From contig NZ_JAHLPR010000024.1 in assembly GCF_018918005.1 (NCBI RefSeq), positions 29,808 through 93,807 on the forward strand: a DNA stretch of 64,000 nucleotides, given 5' to 3'. The notes under the pieces were generated by a model, which saw only the letters and a list, made by a program, of their open reading frames with translations, ran no database searches and was not told where the DNA came from. The stretch is from Paenibacillus sp. MSJ-34. GTDB lineage: Bacteria > Bacillota > Bacilli > Paenibacillales > Paenibacillaceae. The position numbers and the translations under genes were made by a program. The number at the start of each line of letters is the position of its first letter. Within the stretch, counting starts at the first letter, position 1. Of the stretch, positions 47,094 to 56,922 are shown one piece after another.

Positions 47094-47318
47094 TTAAATG
47101 CGCCGTTTCACTTCTTCAGTCCGATGTCCAAACTTTACATCGTCCCAAGTTAATTCTGTCCAACATTTCGTTGTAATAGCACACCAATTCAGGTCTACTT
47201 TTTTAGTTCCGAACGATTGTCCCCAAATATTAACTTTTCGATAATCATTATAAGATATGTTAGCACTACCTTTTTCTAAAAAATCAAATACCGAGTAAAA
47301 AATTGATGGAAGGATGAT
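47094..47318 (-). pseudogene. 5'-truncated coding fragment, unidentified
   Basis: An open frame of 74 codons without an ATG, ending TAA at 47096-47094. The translation includes YNDYRKVNIWGQSFG, KKVDLNWCAITTKCW and DDVKFGHRTEEVKRR, protein-like in composition (Trp, Cys, Tyr). It is probably the C-terminus of a decayed gene. No family is recognised. Confidence 0.4.
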
Positions 47319-47458
47319 TTAGCATTATGGAAAGTAGTGTTTTTTTCCTGAGATAGGGCAGCCGAGCTAACGGTAATTTAATTTTTTCCAGAAAAACGAC
47401 CAGTTTTATGCAACTGTTTACTTTTCTCGTAAAGTGAGACTAGATAAAATCTAACAAT

Positions 47459-47752
47459 TTACTTTGCTTTACTAATTGTATGAATTAACAAAAATACAGT
47501 AACAGCAATTAATGAAACTATCAGGATTTCTAATAATATTCTATCTGTGTTTATTTCATAAATTAAACTGTATCCGTTATGATCATACGAATCCATAAGT
47601 TTCCAGATCGGTGCAAAAACTGCACTTTCTCTTTCTTTGTTAGGCCCCCAAGTTTTAATGCATGGTACAAAAAAAACCCCAATTATTAATAGCAAAAACA
47701 AATAACCTGATATTAATATAATTAGCCTATCAATATATTTTTTATTTTGCAT
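47459..47752 (-). CDS. Small membrane protein of unknown function
   Basis: A 97-residue protein with two membrane helices (IDRLIILISGYLFLLLIIGVFFV and ILLEILIVSLIAVTVFLLIHTI) around a 40-residue loop. AT-rich codon use like the rest of the island. ATG at 47752 is preceded by GGGGGA; an in-frame ATG at 47770 has no site. About 70 bp after the secreted-protein gene, so it may be co-transcribed with it and might act as its partner. Confidence 0.6.
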   Translation of the reverse strand: MQNKKYIDRLIILISGYLFLLLIIGVFFVPCIKTWGPNKERESAVFAPIWKLMDSYDHNGYSLIYEINTDRILLEILIVSLIAVTVFLLIHTISKAK

Positions 47753-47821
47753 AAACCAACCATCCCCCATTAAGGTAAGATAGGAGTTGCATAAATTTAA
47801 TGCAACTCCATTTTAGTAATA

Positions 47822-48685
47822 TTAATAAGGCATTCTATCCGGAGGTTGTGGAGAATTTGCATTAGGATTTTTGGCACTGTTTGTTCTTGTCCAATAATCA
47901 TTTGTTTTACTGATTTGAGTACTGTTTATACCTTCTTTTTGTTCTTCAATATAGTGATATCCTGCTTCATCTATATATTCTAAAGCCCAAGTACCAGTAT
48001 AAATCTTCTTGTTCCAATAAATATATGGACGAGTAGCCCAATATGTCCATGCCGGAATATCAGCTCCTACCGTTTTAGTAGCGGTCTGTGTTACCTCTCT
48101 TGCTGCTGAAAATCCAAATTTTGCTTTTATATCTGCGTCCCCTGTGAAACCTATAGATTCCCTTGTCGTAATACTTTTGGTTTCACTCACTTTAATTGGA
48201 ACGCTTGATCTGTAATTATCTTCACCTAACCATGATATGGTATAGGTATACCAGTTACCATCATAGGTCACTCTAGGCTCCTTTCCAGGTGCCCAATCAT
48301 TATACCATATCACGACAGATTGAGGTGATATGCTACTTGTGCTTTGCAAACGGTTCTCAGAATTAGCATTAAACCGATCAACCTTCAACTCTAAATTATC
48401 CAAAAGTTTAGCATACTTTGGGTTTTTGGCGACCAATTCCTCTATTCCTTGTTTGAGCTTATCCTTATCGATTTTGTTAGTTTCTTTATTGTAAAAATTT
48501 GTATTTATCGGAATATGGATAGATTCAGCTACTGTAGGTGCAGGGTAAGCATTTGACCATTCTTCTGTCTGCACCTGCTTTTGCTGAACTGACTGTGTCG
48601 CACTCTCTGTTGCGTATGCAGCGGCAGATGAAATGCATAAAAAAATAGCTGTAGCAATCATTGCAATCTTTTTGAATTTAATCAT
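47822..48685 (-). CDS. Secreted protein, unknown (possible beta-pore or adhesin type)
   Basis: A 287-residue exported protein: signal peptide (about 1-26, ending AAAYA), then a Gln/Glu-rich stretch. The segment from about 165 to 205 (TKSITTRESIGFTGDADIKAK, then FGFSAAREVTQTATKT) alternates polar and nonpolar residues, as in the membrane-inserting hairpin of aerolysin-like toxins, but also in harmless beta proteins. It is aromatic-rich after that (WTYWATRPYIYW). An AGGAGGAGAAGG site precedes the ATG. Function not known. Confidence 0.7.
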   Translation of the reverse strand: MIKFKKIAMIATAIFLCISSAAAYATESATQSVQQKQVQTEEWSNAYPAPTVAESIHIPINTNFYNKETNKIDKDKLKQGIEELVAKNPKYAKLLDNLELKVDRFNANSENRLQSTSSISPQSVVIWYNDWAPGKEPRVTYDGNWYTYTISWLGEDNYRSSVPIKVSETKSITTRESIGFTGDADIKAKFGFSAAREVTQTATKTVGADIPAWTYWATRPYIYWNKKIYTGTWALEYIDEAGYHYIEEQKEGINSTQISKTNDYWTRTNSAKNPNANSPQPPDRMPY

Positions 48686-49036
48686 TCCTTCTCCTCCTGT
48701 ACCTAAAATTAGGATTTTTTTAAAACTTCATCTTGTAGCATTAACGTAGGTTAAATTAGGCATTGTTCGAGTCGGGTTACCATATATATATGATTTATTT
48801 TCCTTTTTATAGATCCCCCCCTACATTATGGCATGCTGTGTTACCTGAAGAATTGCCTCTACTTATATAACGATGCGGATACCACTAATCTAACGAAAAA
48901 TTACAAAAGTAAATAGTGACCGTAAAATGTTTGAAGAAGTAAAATTGTTTGTGCAACAAATTTGGATTCTTTTCAGACAACAAAAAGTAGGGTATTCTCG
49001 GGATTGACCAAAACCACCAAGAAAGTAACCCTACTC
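48686..49036. other. Gene-free AT-rich region
   Basis: Upstream region of the secreted-protein gene. It holds AGTAGGGT (about 48986) and ACCCTACT (about 49028) as an 8-bp inverted pair just before the transposase remnant. Nothing else is seen. Confidence 0.4.
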
Positions 49037-49337
49037 ATGAATAATGTGCACAAAATAGGCCTTAATGATGTATTTAAAATTCTAGTAAGGAGTTTGTCAA
49101 AGAAAAATTAGGATTCATCAAGAAAGAACAGATGTCTAACTTTCTAATGAACAGTACCTCCAGACAATCTACAACGAGGACATCGATTTTGCTCATCAGG
49201 CGTTTGACGCAATGAAAGCGAAGTGGGTAAAATAATACCCGAAAGAGATGGCATCATGGGAAAAGCAATTGCCCACACTACGCTTCAATATAAGCAGTTG
49301 GCAGACCAGCAATTATCTTAGCATCGAGTTCGAGTGA
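49037..49337 (+). pseudogene. IS256-like (mutator type) transposase remnant
   Basis: Fragments in shifting frames: MNNVHKIGLNDVFKIL, then EFVKEKLGFIKKEQMSNFL (transposase N-terminus), then IYNEDIDFAHQAFDAMKAKW, a stop, and YPKEMASWEKQLPTL (late part). The middle with the DDE core is deleted. The residues match IS256-type mutator transposases by pattern. It marks past insertion at this island. Confidence 0.65.
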
Positions 49338-49392
49338 TAACTTTCCCTAAGTTAAAGCTTCCCAAACCCCACTAACTGGAGTTCTTTTGCAT

Positions 49393-49429
49393 AAAAATTC
49401 CGGAACCTACTTGTTAAGATTCCGGAATT
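49393..49429 (-). terminator. Terminator of the pflBA operon
   Basis: AATTCCGGAA (49396-49405) pairs with TTCCGGAATT (49420-49429), followed by TTTTTAT on the minus strand. About 20 bp after the pflA stop. Confidence 0.85.
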
Positions 49430-49449
49430 CCTAATTTTTTATGATAAGT

Positions 49450-50187
49450 TTATATCGTCTTCGCCGCTGCCTGCCTTCCTTGCTCGATCAAGCGGTACGC
49501 CCGCGCGATTTCTTCATCCGCCGGCGAAGGCACTCCTGCGAGCGGATAAGCTTTGCCAAGCTGTTCCCACTTATATACGCCCATTTGATGATAGGGCAAT
49601 ATCTCGAATTTCTCGACTCCGTGCAGCGTGCCAAGCAATTCGCCGTATGCGATCAAGTCTCGCTCGTCGTTATGGATGCCCGGTACATACACGAGACGAA
49701 TCCACATCTTCTTGCCGCTATCCGACAACCGTCGGGCGAATTTCAACGTCCGGTCGATCTTTTGCGCCGTTAAGGCAAGATGCTTGTTCGGATCGATATG
49801 CTTAATATCAAGCAGCACCAAATCGGTTGCATCCAGCAGTTCTTCCGCCCGCTCCGCCTCGCAAAATCCGTTCGTATCGAGCGTCGTATGCATTCCCCAG
49901 CGCCGCTTGACCTCGCGGAACAGTTCGGAGACGAATGGGGCTTGCAGCGTCGGTTCGCCGCCGGAAACGGTCAAGCCTCCGCCGGAAGCATTGTAATAAG
50001 AGAGATACGGTTCGATCTCCGCCGCCACTTCCTCGACGGACATGCTGGTCCCTTTCGTCGTGTCCCATGTATCGGGATTGTGGCAGTATTGGCATTGCAG
50101 GGCGCAGCCCTGCATGAAAAGCACGAAGCGTATGCCGGGTCCGTCAACGGTGCCGAACGTCTCTAATGAATGGATTCGACCGTTCAT
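49450..50187 (-). CDS. pflA: Pyruvate formate-lyase activating enzyme
   Basis: A 245-residue radical SAM enzyme that installs the glycyl radical on PflB. N-terminal MNGRIHSLETFGTVDGPGIRF, cluster motif CALQCQYC (CxxxCxxC), GGLTVSGGEPTLQ and LLDIKHID. ATG at 50187 gives the usual N-terminus; GTG at 50196 is an alternative. It follows pflB by about 78 bp. Confidence 0.94.
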   Translation of the reverse strand: MNGRIHSLETFGTVDGPGIRFVLFMQGCALQCQYCHNPDTWDTTKGTSMSVEEVAAEIEPYLSYYNASGGGLTVSGGEPTLQAPFVSELFREVKRRWGMHTTLDTNGFCEAERAEELLDATDLVLLDIKHIDPNKHLALTAQKIDRTLKFARRLSDSGKKMWIRLVYVPGIHNDERDLIAYGELLGTLHGVEKFEILPYHQMGVYKWEQLGKAYPLAGVPSPADEEIARAYRLIEQGRQAAAKTI

Positions 50188-50265
50188 TTTTTTCACGCAT
50201 CCTTTCTGCAGCACTGCGCCTTATTGTTCCAACATGCAGCGAATGCCTTGCAATTTGATCTTCCG

Positions 50266-52530
50266 TTACATCATGCCATGGAACGTACGGTTGATCACGT
50301 CCAATTGCTGTTCTTTCGTCAGCTTAATGAAGTTGACGGCATATCCGGAGACGCGGATCGTCAATTGCGGATAATTCTCCGGATGCTCCATCGCGTCGAT
50401 CAGTTGCTCGCGGTCGAACACGTTGACGTTCAGATGATGGGCTCCGCTTCCGAAGTAGCCGTCCATCATCGCCACAAGGTTGGATTTGCGGACTTGATCT
50501 TCCTTGCCGAGCGCTTTCGGGACGATGGAGAACGTGTTGGAGATACCGTCCAGACTATGCTCGTATGGCAGCTTCGCAACGGAGCTAAGCGATGCGAGCG
50601 CCCCTTTCTTGTCGCGCCCGTGCATCGGATTGGCTCCCGGAGCGAAAGGCTCGCCCGCCTTGCGGCCGTCCGGCGTCGTGCCCGTCTTCTTCCCGTATAC
50701 GACATTGGACGTAATCGTTAATACGGATTGAGTCGGGAGCGCGTTGCGGTACGCTTTATGCTTGCGCAGCATGCCCATGAACTTTTCCACCAATTGAACG
50801 GCGATACGGTCGACGCGATCGTCGTTATTGCCGTAGCAAGGATAATCTCCCTCGATTTCGAAATCGACGGCAATTCCTTGCTCGTTGCGGATCGGCCGAA
50901 CTTTCGCGTATTTAATCGCGCTCAAGGAATCGGCCGCGACGGACAATCCTGCGATACCGCATGCCATGGTGCGCAAAATGTCCTTGTCGTGCAGCGCCAT
51001 CTCGATTCTTTCATAGCAATATTTATCATGCATAAAGTGAATGACGTTGAGCGTGTTCATATACAGCTTCGCAAGCCATTCCATCATCGCCGTGAAGCGT
51101 GCCGTCACTTCCTCGTAATCGAGCACTTCGGACGTGATGCGCGGATATTCGGGACCGACCTGCTTGCCGGATTTCTCGTCGACGCCGCCGTTGATGGCAT
51201 ACAGCAAACATTTGGCGAGATTGGCGCGTGCGCCGAAGAACTGCATCTGTTTCCCGATCCGCATAGCGGATACGCAGCAGGCGATTCCGTAATCGTCGCC
51301 GAAGTGCGGGCGCATTATATCGTCGTTCTCGTATTGGATGGAACTGGTCTCGATCGACACCTTGGCGCAATATTTCTTGAAAGCTTCTGGCAATTTCGTC
51401 GACCAGAGCACCGTTAAGTTCGGTTCGGGCGCCGGCCCCAAATTGTATAACGTATGCAGGAAACGGTAGCTGTTGCGCGTAACCCGCGTTTCGCCGTTCA
51501 GGCCCATGCCGCCGATCGACTCGGTAACCCACGTCGGGTCGCCGCTGAACAATTCGTTGTAATCCGGCGTACGCAAAAATTTCACGATACGCAGCTTCAT
51601 GACGAAATGGTCGACCAGCTCTTGCGCCTGCTCTTCGGTCAGCGTTCCTTCTTGCAAGTCGCGCTCGATATAGATGTCCAGGAACGAGGACACTCTTCCC
51701 AAGGACATCGCCGCGCCGTTCTGTTCCTTAATGGCGGCCAAATAGCCGAAATACAGCCATTGGAACGCTTCCTTCGCATTAACGGCCGGTTTGGAAATGT
51801 CGAACCCATGCATGGCGGCCATAGACTTCAGTTCGCCCAGTGCGCGGATTTGCTCGGAGATTTCCTCGCGGTCCCGAATCGTATCGGCGTCCAGCGCGTC
51901 CAATTCCAGGTTCAGCAAATCTTTCTTCTTCTCTTCGACCAGGAAATCGATTCCGTACAGAGCTACCCGGCGATAATCGCCAATAATGCGTCCGCGTCCG
52001 TAAGCATCCGGCAGTCCGGTAATAATGCCGGCGGAACGGGCTTTCCTCATTTCCGTCGTATAGGCGTCGAATACCCCTTGGTTATGGGTCTTGCGGATCG
52101 TCGTAAACATATCGACGATTTGCTGCGGCATCTCGAAGCCATACGCTTTGCAGGCGTCGATCATCATGCGGATGCCGCCGAAAGGTTGAATCGAACGTTT
52201 AAAAGGCTCATCGGTTTGCAACCCGACGATTTGCTCTTTCTCTTGATCCAAATAGCCTGGTCCGTGCGAAGTGATCGTCGATGGCGTGTTGACATCGACA
52301 TCCAAAACGCCGCCGTTGTCGCGCTCTTTTTTCGTTAAGTCGGACACGATTTGCCATAGGGCTGTCGTTCTGTCCGTCGGACCGGCGAGGAATGACTCGT
52401 CTCCGTAATACGGCTTCAAGTTCGCTCCGATAAAGCTGTTCACATCCACCGTTTTCGTCCATTTTCCTTGTTTGAATCCGCGCCAACCTTGTTCCGCCTG
52501 TTTCATCACGTCTTGTTCAATCACCGACAT
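50266..52530 (-). CDS. pflB: Formate acetyltransferase (pyruvate formate-lyase)
   Basis: A 754-residue glycyl radical enzyme that splits pyruvate with CoA to acetyl-CoA and formate in anaerobiosis. Cys-Cys catalytic pair in [10 protein letters not shown], radical glycine in RVSGYAVNF near the C-terminus. Oxygen would cleave at that Gly. Start with GGAGGG upstream. Controlled by an Fnr-type promoter. Operon with pflA. Confidence 0.97.
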   Translation of the reverse strand: MSVIEQDVMKQAEQGWRGFKQGKWTKTVDVNSFIGANLKPYYGDESFLAGPTDRTTALWQIVSDLTKKERDNGGVLDVDVNTPSTITSHGPGYLDQEKEQIVGLQTDEPFKRSIQPFGGIRMMIDACKAYGFEMPQQIVDMFTTIRKTHNQGVFDAYTTEMRKARSAGIITGLPDAYGRGRIIGDYRRVALYGIDFLVEEKKKDLLNLELDALDADTIRDREEISEQIRALGELKSMAAMHGFDISKPAVNAKEAFQWLYFGYLAAIKEQNGAAMSLGRVSSFLDIYIERDLQEGTLTEEQAQELVDHFVMKLRIVKFLRTPDYNELFSGDPTWVTESIGGMGLNGETRVTRNSYRFLHTLYNLGPAPEPNLTVLWSTKLPEAFKKYCAKVSIETSSIQYENDDIMRPHFGDDYGIACCVSAMRIGKQMQFFGARANLAKCLLYAINGGVDEKSGKQVGPEYPRITSEVLDYEEVTARFTAMMEWLAKLYMNTLNVIHFMHDKYCYERIEMALHDKDILRTMACGIAGLSVAADSLSAIKYAKVRPIRNEQGIAVDFEIEGDYPCYGNNDDRVDRIAVQLVEKFMGMLRKHKAYRNALPTQSVLTITSNVVYGKKTGTTPDGRKAGEPFAPGANPMHGRDKKGALASLSSVAKLPYEHSLDGISNTFSIVPKALGKEDQVRKSNLVAMMDGYFGSGAHHLNVNVFDREQLIDAMEHPENYPQLTIRVSGYAVNFIKLTKEQQLDVINRTFHGMM

Positions 52531-52628
52531 CGTAATCCCTCCATTTTCTGTACTACATATTCAGGATATCTGTTTATTGATTTCTCCATTTCCTGAAATA
52601 TAGGATTTGTCTTATCGTTTACACTTTA

Positions 52629-52671
52629 ATTGTACAATTAGAAAGAGATTAAAGTTGTGACAAAAATCACA
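52629..52671 (-). promoter_or_regulatory. Fnr-dependent promoter of pflBA
   Basis: Perfect palindrome TGTGACAAAAATCACA (52656-52671), 21 bases, then TACAAT (52634-52629) on the minus strand. The site centre is 41.5 bases upstream of the predicted start, the class II activator position. There is no good -35, as expected. Confidence 0.85.
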
Positions 52672-52760
52672 TTCGGATGATTTTGCCACAACTTTTCTCA
52701 ACTGTTATATTAATTATTCAATCTGTTATATATATTTCGTTTTATCGGTTTGAAACTGTA

Positions 52761-55376
52761 TTATTCAAACTTGCCGTAAAACGCGTTCCGATATATTTCG
52801 GCAAGTTCCGTAACGAGCGGAAGCTTCGGATTCGCCGTCGTACATTGATCTTCGAAGGCGCGATCCGCCAAATAATCGACTTTCGCTTCAAATTCTTTGG
52901 CATCGAACCCGAGCTCTTGGAACGACTCCGGAATGCCGAGCGCCTTGTTCAGCTTGCGGATCGCCGCGATCAAGCTGCTTACGCCTTCTTCCACCGTGCG
53001 CGCCGGCAGCCCGAGAATGCGCGCGATTTCCGCATAACGCTGATCCGCGATAAAATGATCGTATTTCGGGAACGATTGGAATTTCGTCGGTTTTTTCGCA
53101 TTGTAACGGATCACATGCGGCATAAGAATCGCATTGGTGCGGCCGTGCGCCGTATGATATTCCCCGCCCCATTTATGCGCCAAGCTATGGTTGATGCCAA
53201 GGAACGCATTGGCGAATGCCATACCGGCCAGCGTCGAAGCGTTATGCATTTTCTCGCGTGCGACCGGATCGCCGGTTAAGGCCGACTTTTCCAAATATTC
53301 GAATACCAATTGAATCGCTTTGATCGCAAGCCCGTCCGTATAATCGTTCGCCATGACCGAAACGTACGCTTCGATCGCATGCGTCAATACGTCCATGCCT
53401 GTATCCGCTACGGCCACTTTCGGCAAGCTATAGACGAAATCCGGGTCGATAATCGCCACGTCCGGCGTCAGCTCGTAATCGGCCAGCGGATATTTCGTAT
53501 TGCCGCGCTCCTTGTCGGTAATGACAGCGAACGAAGTGACTTCCGATCCCGTGCCCGAAGTTGTCGGAATCGCTACGAATTTCGCTTTTTGGCCGAGACG
53601 AGGGTACTTGTACGTCCGTTTGCGGATATCGAGAAATTTTTGTTTCAAGTTGTTGAAATCCGTGTCCGGATATTCGTAGAACAGCCACATCGCTTTGGCG
53701 GCGTCCATCGGGGAACCTCCGCCGAGCGCGATAATGCAGTCCGGCTTGAACTGATTCATCATCGCCACGCCGCGATCCACCGTCGCCGTCGACGGATCCG
53801 GTTCAACCTCGGAGAAGATTTCGACGGCTACCGGAGTCAGCCGTTGCCGCAAGTAATGCTCCACCTTCTCCACATAACCCAATTTGACCATCATCGGGTC
53901 GGTCACGATCATGACGCGGTTAATATCGCGCATTTTGGCCAAATATTGCGTCGCGCCTTTTTCGAAATATATTTTGCCCGGAACTTTAAACCATTGCATA
54001 TTCACCGTGCGGCGCGCCACCCTTTTCACATTGATTAAATTGACCGCAGTTACGTTCTGCGAGGTCGAATTCCGTCCGTACGAACCGCAGCCGAGCGTTA
54101 GGGACGGCAAGTTCGTATTGTAAATGTCGCCGATCGCGCCATGCGTCGACGGGGAATTGACGATGATGCGGCCGGTTTGCAGCCGGTCTGCGAATTTTTG
54201 GATCACTTCGTCGTCGTTCGAATGAATGACCGAGGAATGTCCCATGCCGCCGAATGCCACCATTTCGGTCGCGCGCTCAATGCCCTCGTCCGCGTTTTTC
54301 ACTTTGTAGCACGCCAGCACAGGGCTTAATTTTTCCGCAGACAATGGATAGTTCGGACCGACTCCCTCGAGCTCCGCAATCAATATTTTCGTATCCTGCG
54401 GAACTTTCAAACCGAACATTTCGGCGATTTTCGCCGCAGGCTGGCCGACGATATTCGGATTGACCGCGCATGTGCCTTCCTTCATCGCTTTGCCGGACAG
54501 AATCGCCGTTTCTTCTTTCGTTAAGAAGTAGCATCCATGGGCAATGAGCAATTTTTTCACTTTGTCGTAAATCGGCTCTTCAATGATCACTGCTTGCTCG
54601 GACGCGCAAATCATGCCGTTGTCGAACGTTTTGGAAAGGATCAGATCCGTAACCGCCTGTTCGATATGGGCCGACTTCTCGATAAAGCAAGGAACGTTGC
54701 CGGGACCGACGCCGAGCGCCGGTTTGCCTGCGCTGTAAGCCGCCTTGACCATGCCCGCGCCGCCTGTCGCCAATATTAAAGCGACGTCCGGATGGTTCAT
54801 AAGCGCGTTGGTCGCTTCCATCGACGGCGTCTCGATCCACTGGATGCAATCTTTCGGCGCGCCTTTGGCGACAGCCGCATCGCGTAAAATCCTCGCCGCT
54901 TCGGCGCTGCATTTTTGCGCGGAAGGATGGAAAGCAAATACGATCGGATTGCGCGTTTTGATGCTTATAAGCGCCTTGAACATCGTCGTCGACGTCGGAT
55001 TCGTCACCGGGGTAATGCCCATGACGACCCCGACCGGTTCCGCGATTTTTTGGCAATTTTCATACGGATTGTCTTCGATGACGCCGACGGTTTTATCGTA
55101 TTTAATGCTGTGGTAAATGTACTCCGTTGCGAAAATGTTCTTCGTAATTTTGTCTTCGTACACGCCGCGCCCCGTTTCCTCCACCGCGAGCTTGGCCAAA
55201 GCCATATGTTTGTCCAAGCCGGCAAGCGCCATCGCCTGCACGATTTCATCCACTTGCTCCTGATTGAGCGCCATGAACGCTTCTTGCGCCTTGCGCGCTT
55301 TGCGCATGACCGCATCGATTTGCTCCTGAACGGTTTGCGTCGTTTTTTCGGCTTTCAATTCGTTTTTCACTGCCAT
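52761..55376 (-). CDS. adhE: Bifunctional acetaldehyde-CoA/alcohol dehydrogenase
   Basis: An 871-residue fusion: an N-terminal aldehyde dehydrogenase domain (about 10-450; catalytic Cys in FDNGMICASEQAVI) reduces acetyl-CoA to acetaldehyde, and a C-terminal iron-dependent alcohol dehydrogenase domain (about 460-871; GGGSPMDAAKAMW, INHSLAHKWGG and the His of HGRTNAILMPHVI). It forms spirosomes in other bacteria. ATG at 55376 is chosen since GGAGG stands 9 bases upstream; the ATG at 55385 is too close. Confidence 0.96.
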   Translation of the reverse strand: MAVKNELKAEKTTQTVQEQIDAVMRKARKAQEAFMALNQEQVDEIVQAMALAGLDKHMALAKLAVEETGRGVYEDKITKNIFATEYIYHSIKYDKTVGVIEDNPYENCQKIAEPVGVVMGITPVTNPTSTTMFKALISIKTRNPIVFAFHPSAQKCSAEAARILRDAAVAKGAPKDCIQWIETPSMEATNALMNHPDVALILATGGAGMVKAAYSAGKPALGVGPGNVPCFIEKSAHIEQAVTDLILSKTFDNGMICASEQAVIIEEPIYDKVKKLLIAHGCYFLTKEETAILSGKAMKEGTCAVNPNIVGQPAAKIAEMFGLKVPQDTKILIAELEGVGPNYPLSAEKLSPVLACYKVKNADEGIERATEMVAFGGMGHSSVIHSNDDEVIQKFADRLQTGRIIVNSPSTHGAIGDIYNTNLPSLTLGCGSYGRNSTSQNVTAVNLINVKRVARRTVNMQWFKVPGKIYFEKGATQYLAKMRDINRVMIVTDPMMVKLGYVEKVEHYLRQRLTPVAVEIFSEVEPDPSTATVDRGVAMMNQFKPDCIIALGGGSPMDAAKAMWLFYEYPDTDFNNLKQKFLDIRKRTYKYPRLGQKAKFVAIPTTSGTGSEVTSFAVITDKERGNTKYPLADYELTPDVAIIDPDFVYSLPKVAVADTGMDVLTHAIEAYVSVMANDYTDGLAIKAIQLVFEYLEKSALTGDPVAREKMHNASTLAGMAFANAFLGINHSLAHKWGGEYHTAHGRTNAILMPHVIRYNAKKPTKFQSFPKYDHFIADQRYAEIARILGLPARTVEEGVSSLIAAIRKLNKALGIPESFQELGFDAKEFEAKVDYLADRAFEDQCTTANPKLPLVTELAEIYRNAFYGKFE

Positions 55377-55426
55377 CCCAACCATCCTCCACTTCCCTAA
55401 TTTCTTTTTTTGTCTGTGACACTTTT

Positions 55427-55470
55427 AGCATACAACAAATCATTGTCTTTGTATCGTGAAAAAATTCACA
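55427..55470 (-). promoter_or_regulatory. Fnr-dependent promoter of adhE
   Basis: CGTGA-N6-TCACA (55455-55470, one base off the perfect site), 22 bases, then TATGCT (55432-55427) with a preceding TG. Near class II spacing. Confidence 0.75.
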
Positions 55471-55592
55471 AAGTTTGAAAATTGTTTGAATTTTCATCAG
55501 CGTGAAAAAAAAGAACTGCAATTTTAACTAATTATTCATAATTGTCGACGCTTATGGGTGTTCCCTTGCGGCAATACATGTTAAAATAAGTA

Positions 55593-55608
55593 TGTGATAA
55601 TTTGCACA
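55593..55608 (+). promoter_or_regulatory. Fnr-type site upstream of fnr
   Basis: TGTGATAATTTGCACA, one mismatch from TGTGA-N6-TCACA, 54 bases before the fnr start. Autocontrol is likely, but a good -10 at class II distance is not evident. Confidence 0.55.
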
Positions 55609-55661
55609 AACCAAATTGCAACTTCTGAATTTTAGCAAAACAAATGACGGGAGAGAGGGGA

Positions 55662-56387
55662 ATGGGCATGGCACAATTCCAATTGAACGAACAAGCAGTA
55701 GCAGGAAATACAAGCTGTTTCTCGGAACAAAATTTGAATAGATTGTTAGAAGCGATGAAAGAACGCGTTTTTTCCAACGATACTCATCTGTTCTGGGAAG
55801 GAGACGAGGCGGATAAGCTTTATTATTTGAAAAGCGGGCGCGTGAAAATTACGAAATCGACGGACGAAGGAAAAGAACTGATCCTCTATATGTACCGGTC
55901 GGGCGATCTGATCGGCCATGTCGATCCGTTCAACCAATCGAGACACGGCTTCACCGCCGAAGTGTTGGAGCAATCCGTCGTCGGCGTCGTGGAACAAAAA
56001 GATTTGGAACTGCTCATCTGCCAATATGCCGATTTCTCCATCGATTTTATGAAGTGGATGGGCATCCATCATCGGCTGACGCAAACGAAATTCCGCGATC
56101 TAATGCTTTACGGCAAGCCGGGCGCGTTATGTTCGACCTTAATCCGGCTAGGCAACACGTATGGGGAGAAAACCGATAAAGGCATCCTGATTAACAAAAA
56201 AATTACGCATACCGATCTGTCCAACATGATCGGAGCGACGCGCGAAAGCGTCAACCGGATGTTAAGCGATCTGCGCAAAAAAGAGGCGATCGATTACGAT
56301 AACGGACTTATCGTCATTCAAGATTTGCAGCAATTGCGGGAAATTTGCCATTGCGAAATGTGTCCGAACGAGATTTGCCGGATTTGA
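55662..56387 (+). CDS. fnr: Fnr anaerobic transcription regulator
   Basis: A 241-residue CRP/FNR regulator: cyclic-nucleotide-like domain (about 20-140), dimer helix, and helix-turn-helix ITHTDLSNMIGATRESVNRMLSDLRK. The C-terminus carries four cysteines in REICHCEMCPNEICRI. This is the Bacillus-type Fnr in which the iron-sulfur cluster is held by C-terminal cysteines. Divergent from adhE. ATG at 55662 is used; 55668 is also possible. Confidence 0.93.
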   Translation: MGMAQFQLNEQAVAGNTSCFSEQNLNRLLEAMKERVFSNDTHLFWEGDEADKLYYLKSGRVKITKSTDEGKELILYMYRSGDLIGHVDPFNQSRHGFTAEVLEQSVVGVVEQKDLELLICQYADFSIDFMKWMGIHHRLTQTKFRDLMLYGKPGALCSTLIRLGNTYGEKTDKGILINKKITHTDLSNMIGATRESVNRMLSDLRKKEAIDYDNGLIVIQDLQQLREICHCEMCPNEICRI

Positions 56388-56922
56388 TTTCCTTGCTCTC
56401 CCCTTCCCCTTCGCCGGCTGCTTCGTAGATGGCGGATAGCCGCGCAGCGAAATACCGCTGCCGGCTGACGGCGCCAGCGGGCGGGCTAACGAAACGTATA
56501 CACTGCGGATGTTAACGTAACTGTATCACGCTAATGAGGGGAAAAGGGCGGTAAAACCGCCGATTTCCAATGAATAAGGATACGTAGTTTCGCTAAAATG
56601 GGGATGTCTTCATTTTGAGTCGAATAAGAATTGCTAGTTTCGTTAGTGCCAAACAAGGAGCGTAGGTCCGCGCGCATCGCCTTTGAAATGAAGCGAGGTA
56701 TCCGCTTCTGTATGCGCGATAAAGCGGCGGCGATTTATGAAATTGACTCTCTTCACAGGAATAGTAAAATGGCATTCAACCCGGCGACGGATTGGATGTC
56801 ATTTTTATTTTATTTACTTTCTTCTCGGGCCGAAATCAGCGCTTCTTGTCTGTTCAAGGGAGATTTATGCCTAAAAAAACAAATGAACCGAAATCAATCG
56901 GCCCATTTGCGCTAGAATACAA
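56388..56922. other. Gene-free region between fnr and nirC
   Basis: 535 bp without a gene. It has a GGCGGTAAAACCGCC hairpin (about 56548), and GCTAACGAAACGTATAC (about 56480) facing GGATACGTAGTTTCGCTAA (about 56578), with a further TAGTTTCGTTAG (56635). These inverted and direct similarities suggest a mobile or repeated intergenic element. Confidence 0.4.

Noticed and set aside
51454..52338. Open frame of 294 codons opposite pflB
   Set aside because: Antisense shadow, no start signals and unlike any known protein.
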